This document shows, piece after piece, positions 45,939-48,684 of a stretch of 48,684 nt of DNA. Source of the stretch: Candidatus Anaerobiospirillum merdipullorum (GTDB taxonomy: Bacteria > Pseudomonadota > Gammaproteobacteria > Enterobacterales > Succinivibrionaceae); contig JAHLFG010000001.1 in assembly GCA_018883895.1 (NCBI GenBank), forward strand, positions 1 through 48,684, read 5' to 3'. How positions within the stretch are numbered: the first letter of the stretch is position 1; each line of letters starts with the position of its first letter. Position numbers and translations under genes: made by a program. Under the pieces are notes generated by a model that had not been told where the DNA came from, did no database searches, and saw only the letters and a program-made list of their open reading frames with translations.

Positions 45939-47018
45939 CTATTCGCGCTTTTTGGTCGTGTCCTCCTGCGAGTGCGAAGGATTTACCTCACTACTATCCT
46001 CCGGCATGATGTCAGCCAAGGCCGCCGCTTCTTCAAAGAGTTTGCGCTGTCTTACTTTAAGTTGCCGAATGGCTAAGCTTCCATTGATCTCGCTATCGGC
46101 GGTCGACGATGGTTTGCCTTGCATCGGGGCGGCTACCACGCGACTGCGTTTGAGGTTTAGGCAAATTACCGACAGGATAATGGCACCGATGCCAATGAGC
46201 AGATTGATGGTCAAAGGCTCACCAAAGAAGACTAAACCGCAGATGGCGGCCGCTACCGCTTCTATGGCAGCTAAGATAGATGCCTTACCTGCCTGCATAT
46301 ACTTAAGACCTAAACTGTACAAGCAGTAGGGCAATAAGGCCCCGGCGATGATAAATAAGATCTCTAGGAGCACAAGTTGCAACGCGCCGCTGGAAATTTC
46401 GTATACCCGCTGCGGACTGCATAAGGGCAAGACCCCTACGGAGCCGATGATAAAGGTCCAGGCCACTAAGGTGACCGGACTATAACCACGGTGCATCGCT
46501 ATGGCCCCAAAAATGGTGTAAAAGGCATAAGCAAAGCCTGAGCCTAAGCCACACAATAAGCCCAAGGTATCCGTGCCATGGCCTAAACTACCGCCACCGC
46601 CTGAGACGAAAACGCAACCTAACATCGCACAGAAAAGAGCAAAGCCCTTAAGCAGGGTGATTTCCTCATGAAAGATGAGGCGTGACAGCAAGGTAACCAC
46701 GGCTGGCGCAATATACATCAGTACTGCCGCCGTGCCCAAGGAAGTAAGCTCGATAGCGGTATAGTACAAGCAGGTGAAGCTGGCGATACTGATAAGGCCG
46801 CTTCCCAAAAATACCCAAAGATCGTGCAACTTAATTTTAAGCAGGCGCGGGCGCAGGATGAGCAATGCCACTAGGGCAATCAAGCCGGTGCCACAGATAC
46901 GAATGGCGGCGATGTCAAAAGAGGTTAAGCCGGCGGCATTAAATTGCCGGGTGTAGATCCCCTGCATGCCCCACAAGGTGCCGGCAAGCAAGATAAATAA
47001 AGGCGCAACCTTGTGCAT
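45939..47018 (-). CDS. EamA-family (DMT) transporter
   Basis: A 359-residue drug/metabolite transporter with ten hydrophobic spans arranged as two EamA repeats. The first opens LFILLAGTLWGMQGIYTRQF; the second covers FAYAFYTIFGAIAMHRGYSP to KYMQAGKASILAAIEAVAAA and VFFGEPLTINLLIGIGAII. The last ~65 residues are a hydrophilic tail (Lys, Arg, Ser, Glu rich) not needed for the fold. The substrate is unknown: amino acids or metabolites are typical. AGGAA lies upstream of the start. Confidence 0.87.
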   Translation of the reverse strand: MHKVAPLFILLAGTLWGMQGIYTRQFNAAGLTSFDIAAIRICGTGLIALVALLILRPRLLKIKLHDLWVFLGSGLISIASFTCLYYTAIELTSLGTAAVLMYIAPAVVTLLSRLIFHEEITLLKGFALFCAMLGCVFVSGGGGSLGHGTDTLGLLCGLGSGFAYAFYTIFGAIAMHRGYSPVTLVAWTFIIGSVGVLPLCSPQRVYEISSGALQLVLLEILFIIAGALLPYCLYSLGLKYMQAGKASILAAIEAVAAAICGLVFFGEPLTINLLIGIGAIILSVICLNLKRSRVVAAPMQGKPSSTADSEINGSLAIRQLKVRQRKLFEEAAALADIMPEDSSEVNPSHSQEDTTKKRE

Positions 47019-47446
47019 AAGGATGTTCCTGCCGTAAGTTCCTAAAGTTCAAATTAAAAGCTTAAGCTCAAGCTAAATTGCTAGCGATTATACGAAGGAA
47101 AATTTTTAGCTCAAAGCACTGTCATGTAGTTTTTCTAAAATAGATTTTGAGGGCCACAGCTTGGCAACAAATAAGCATGGAGGTAAGGCAACAGGTGGGA
47201 AAAAAGGGGGTGCAATTTGCTTGCCATCACCGGTGCTTTCATTGACGCACTTTAATCTCTTTACTGACTTTACGGGCTTTACGGGCACGTAATTTTAGTT
47301 TGATATTGGAGCTTTGTCGGGCTTTACCGAGTGAGGGAGTAAATTTTCACCCCCGTTTTACACGTGCGCATATTTTTCGGTCGGTGCTGATATAATACGC
47401 CACGTTAAAAATCAATGTGTAGCCTCAACCTTTCGAGAAATTTTTC
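47019..47446. other. Gene-free region between the EamA gene and rlmN
   Basis: A 428-base divergent gap. It includes a tandem TTTACGGGC repeat (about 47270-47287) and a probable rlmN promoter at its right end. A 60-codon minus-strand open frame (47106-47288) has no family resemblance or good start context. No tRNA-like or riboswitch fold was recognised. Confidence 0.4.
47388..47396 (+). promoter_or_regulatory. Extended -10 promoter for rlmN
   Basis: TGATATAAT, the same 9-mer as in front of pyrG, lies 51 bases before the rlmN ATG. No clear -35 is present. Confidence 0.6.
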
Positions 47447-48529
47447 ATGTCGGATCAGCGCGTCAATTTACTGGATTTAAGCCCCGAGGATTTAAAGGAG
47501 TTTTGTGTCTCTATTGGTGAAAAACCTTTTCGGGCACAACAGTTTTTAAAGTGGATCTATCAGTGGGGTGTAACTGACTTTGCGCAGATGACCAATATTA
47601 AAAAGGAGCTACGCGAGCGTTTACCTACTTTGGCCTATATAAAGGCCCCGGATATTATTGCTGAGCACAAGTCAGCCGATGGCACCATTAAGTGGGCACT
47701 TGATTTGGGCGATGGGCAAGTGGTGGAAACGGTCTTGATCCCTGAGGATGACCGTAGCACCCTCTGCATTTCCACGCAGGTAGGCTGCCCAATTAAATGC
47801 TCTTTTTGCCGCACCGGCGCGTCGGGCTTTAATCGTAATTTAAAGGTTCATGAGATCATAGGCCAGGTCTTTGCTGCCGCCTCACGCGTGGGCTTTTGTG
47901 AAAATCGCGAGCACAAGCCGATTTCCAACGTGGTGATGATGGGCATGGGCGAGCCTTTATTGAATGTGACCAATGTCCTTAAGGTCACGGAGATCTTGCT
48001 GTCTGATTTTGCCTTCGGACTGTCCAAGCGGCGCGTGACGATATCCACTTCCGGCATTGCGCCCATCATTGAAAAGTTAGCCGGCAAGGTGGATGTGGCT
48101 TTGGCGCTGTCTTTACATGCTGCCAACGATGAACTGCGCGATGAGTTGGTACCGATTAATAAGAAGTACAAGATAGCTGAAGTGCTGACGGCGGTTAAAC
48201 ACTACTTAGCGGCATCTAATGCCAATTGTGGGCGCGTCACCATTGAGTATGTGCTCCTTGATCATGTCAATGATTCCACCGATGATGCGCATGCTTTAGC
48301 GGCCCTCCTCAAGGATGTGCCCTGCAAGATTAATTTAATTCCTTTTAACCCGCATGATGGTGCCGGTTATCAGCGTCCGAGCAATAGTCGCATTGATCGC
48401 TTTTATAAAGTACTATTTAACTATGGCTTTACCGTGATCACTCGTACCACTCGGGGTGATGATATTGCCGCAGCTTGTGGTCAATTGGCCGGGCAAGTAA
48501 AGAACAAAATTCGTGCACAAACGGTCTAA
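47447..48529 (+). CDS. rlmN: Dual-specificity rRNA/tRNA (adenine-C2) methyltransferase RlmN
   Basis: A 360-residue radical SAM enzyme. The iron-sulfur cluster motif is CPIKCSFC near residue 114. [10 protein letters not shown] is the SAM-binding GGE-type segment, and the C-terminal [16 protein letters not shown] includes the second catalytic Cys. The N-terminal helical domain ([15 protein letters not shown]) binds RNA. It methylates C2 of A2503 in 23S rRNA and A37 in some tRNAs. The ribosome-binding site is weak. In E. coli it is followed by pilF-like/rodZ and ispG. Confidence 0.96.
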   Translation: MSDQRVNLLDLSPEDLKEFCVSIGEKPFRAQQFLKWIYQWGVTDFAQMTNIKKELRERLPTLAYIKAPDIIAEHKSADGTIKWALDLGDGQVVETVLIPEDDRSTLCISTQVGCPIKCSFCRTGASGFNRNLKVHEIIGQVFAAASRVGFCENREHKPISNVVMMGMGEPLLNVTNVLKVTEILLSDFAFGLSKRRVTISTSGIAPIIEKLAGKVDVALALSLHAANDELRDELVPINKKYKIAEVLTAVKHYLAASNANCGRVTIEYVLLDHVNDSTDDAHALAALLKDVPCKINLIPFNPHDGAGYQRPSNSRIDRFYKVLFNYGFTVITRTTRGDDIAAACGQLAGQVKNKIRAQTV

Positions 48530-48561
48530 GACTACACAGTTAGATTAAGGCCAAAATTATC

Positions 48562-48684
48562 ATGTCAGATAAATATAATGCAGGCTCAGGCCGCCTTCCT
48601 CAAGGCCTGCGCAGCAGCGGCAAGCGAGATGATTTTCAGCCGCGCTTTAATACCGATAATGTAAACGCCACGCGTGCTCCGGCG
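48562..48684 (+). CDS. Start of an unidentified gene, cut by the window end
   Basis: ATG 48562 opens 41 codons that stay open to the end of the window: MSDKYNAGSGRLPQGLRSSG and on. AAGG lies 11 bases upstream. The visible part is hydrophilic and low in recognisable features. In E. coli the rlmN neighbours lead to rodZ, but this N terminus does not resemble the RodZ helix-turn-helix, so no function is given. Confidence 0.5.
   Translation, partial: MSDKYNAGSGRLPQGLRSSGKRDDFQPRFNTDNVNATRAPA

Noticed and set aside
43395-45940. Target-site duplications or att repeats bounding the ATPase-TOPRIM insert.
   Set aside because: Only short matches such as AGATTAAA were found on both sides, which is within chance; no integrase or tRNA is nearby.
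47106-47288. A 60-codon minus-strand open frame between the EamA gene and rlmN.
   Set aside because: Weak start context, low-complexity N terminus created by the TTTACGGGC repeat, no recognisable domain.

Overview
The window reads as a chromosomal segment of a gammaproteobacterium. Most blocks match Escherichia coli gene order (damX-rpe-gph-trpS; pyrG-ftsB-ispD-ispF; nlpD; coaBC-dut; bepA-perM; queA-tgt-yajC-secD-secF; the ygb-type tetronate operon; rlmN), but genes are missing inside several of them: dam after damX, eno between pyrG and ftsB, truD-surE-pcm before nlpD, rpoS after nlpD, and iscU-iscA-hscBA-fdx between a cysteine desulfurase and pepB. A trimmed gammaproteobacterial core of about half G+C suggests the Succinivibrionaceae/Aeromonadales neighbourhood; that is an inference from gene content, not a proven taxonomy.

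Layout. 1-8.4 kb: end of damX, rpe, gph, trpS, pyrG, ftsB, ispD, ispF, a YqaA-type membrane protein and the amidase activator nlpD. 8.4-16.9 kb: mutS (minus strand), an OFA-like MFS transporter, nudE and the arginine genes argF-argG-argH. 16.9-24.5 kb: dut and coaBC (minus), bepA (minus), perM, a YejM/PbgA-type envelope protein and the chaperedoxin cnoX. 24.5-31.0 kb: a complete tetronate catabolic module (DeoR-family repressor, L-threonate dehydrogenase, 3-oxo-tetronate 4-kinase, decarboxylase, 2-oxo-tetronate isomerase, GntP permease) with an HPr-like phosphocarrier as last gene. The divergent control region carries eight copies of TTCACA/TGTGAA. 31.1-38.3 kb: queA, tgt, yajC, secD, secF, nlpI. 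38.4-43.4 kb: a SmtB/CzrA-type metal sensor, a GNAT acetyltransferase, a divergent cysteine desulfurase, pepB and a CobB-like sirtuin. 43.5-45.7 kb: an AT-rich two-gene insert encoding an SMC/AAA15-type ATPase and a small TOPRIM-like protein. 45.9-48.7 kb: an EamA transporter (minus), rlmN and the first 41 codons of a further gene.

The most promising candidate for an undescribed system is the ATPase-TOPRIM pair at 43583-45709. Its architecture recalls split OLD/PARIS/RloAB-type anti-phage modules, and its base composition is far from that of its neighbours. Next come the tetronate operon, with its HPr-like gene and dense operator array, and the untranslated region between tgt and yajC, which can form a terminator-like structure ahead of the Sec accessory genes.

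No rRNA, tRNA, CRISPR array or insertion sequence was seen. Many intergenic regions hold strong hairpins, only some with a T-run. Several promoters appear to rely on an extended -10 element rather than a recognisable -35.
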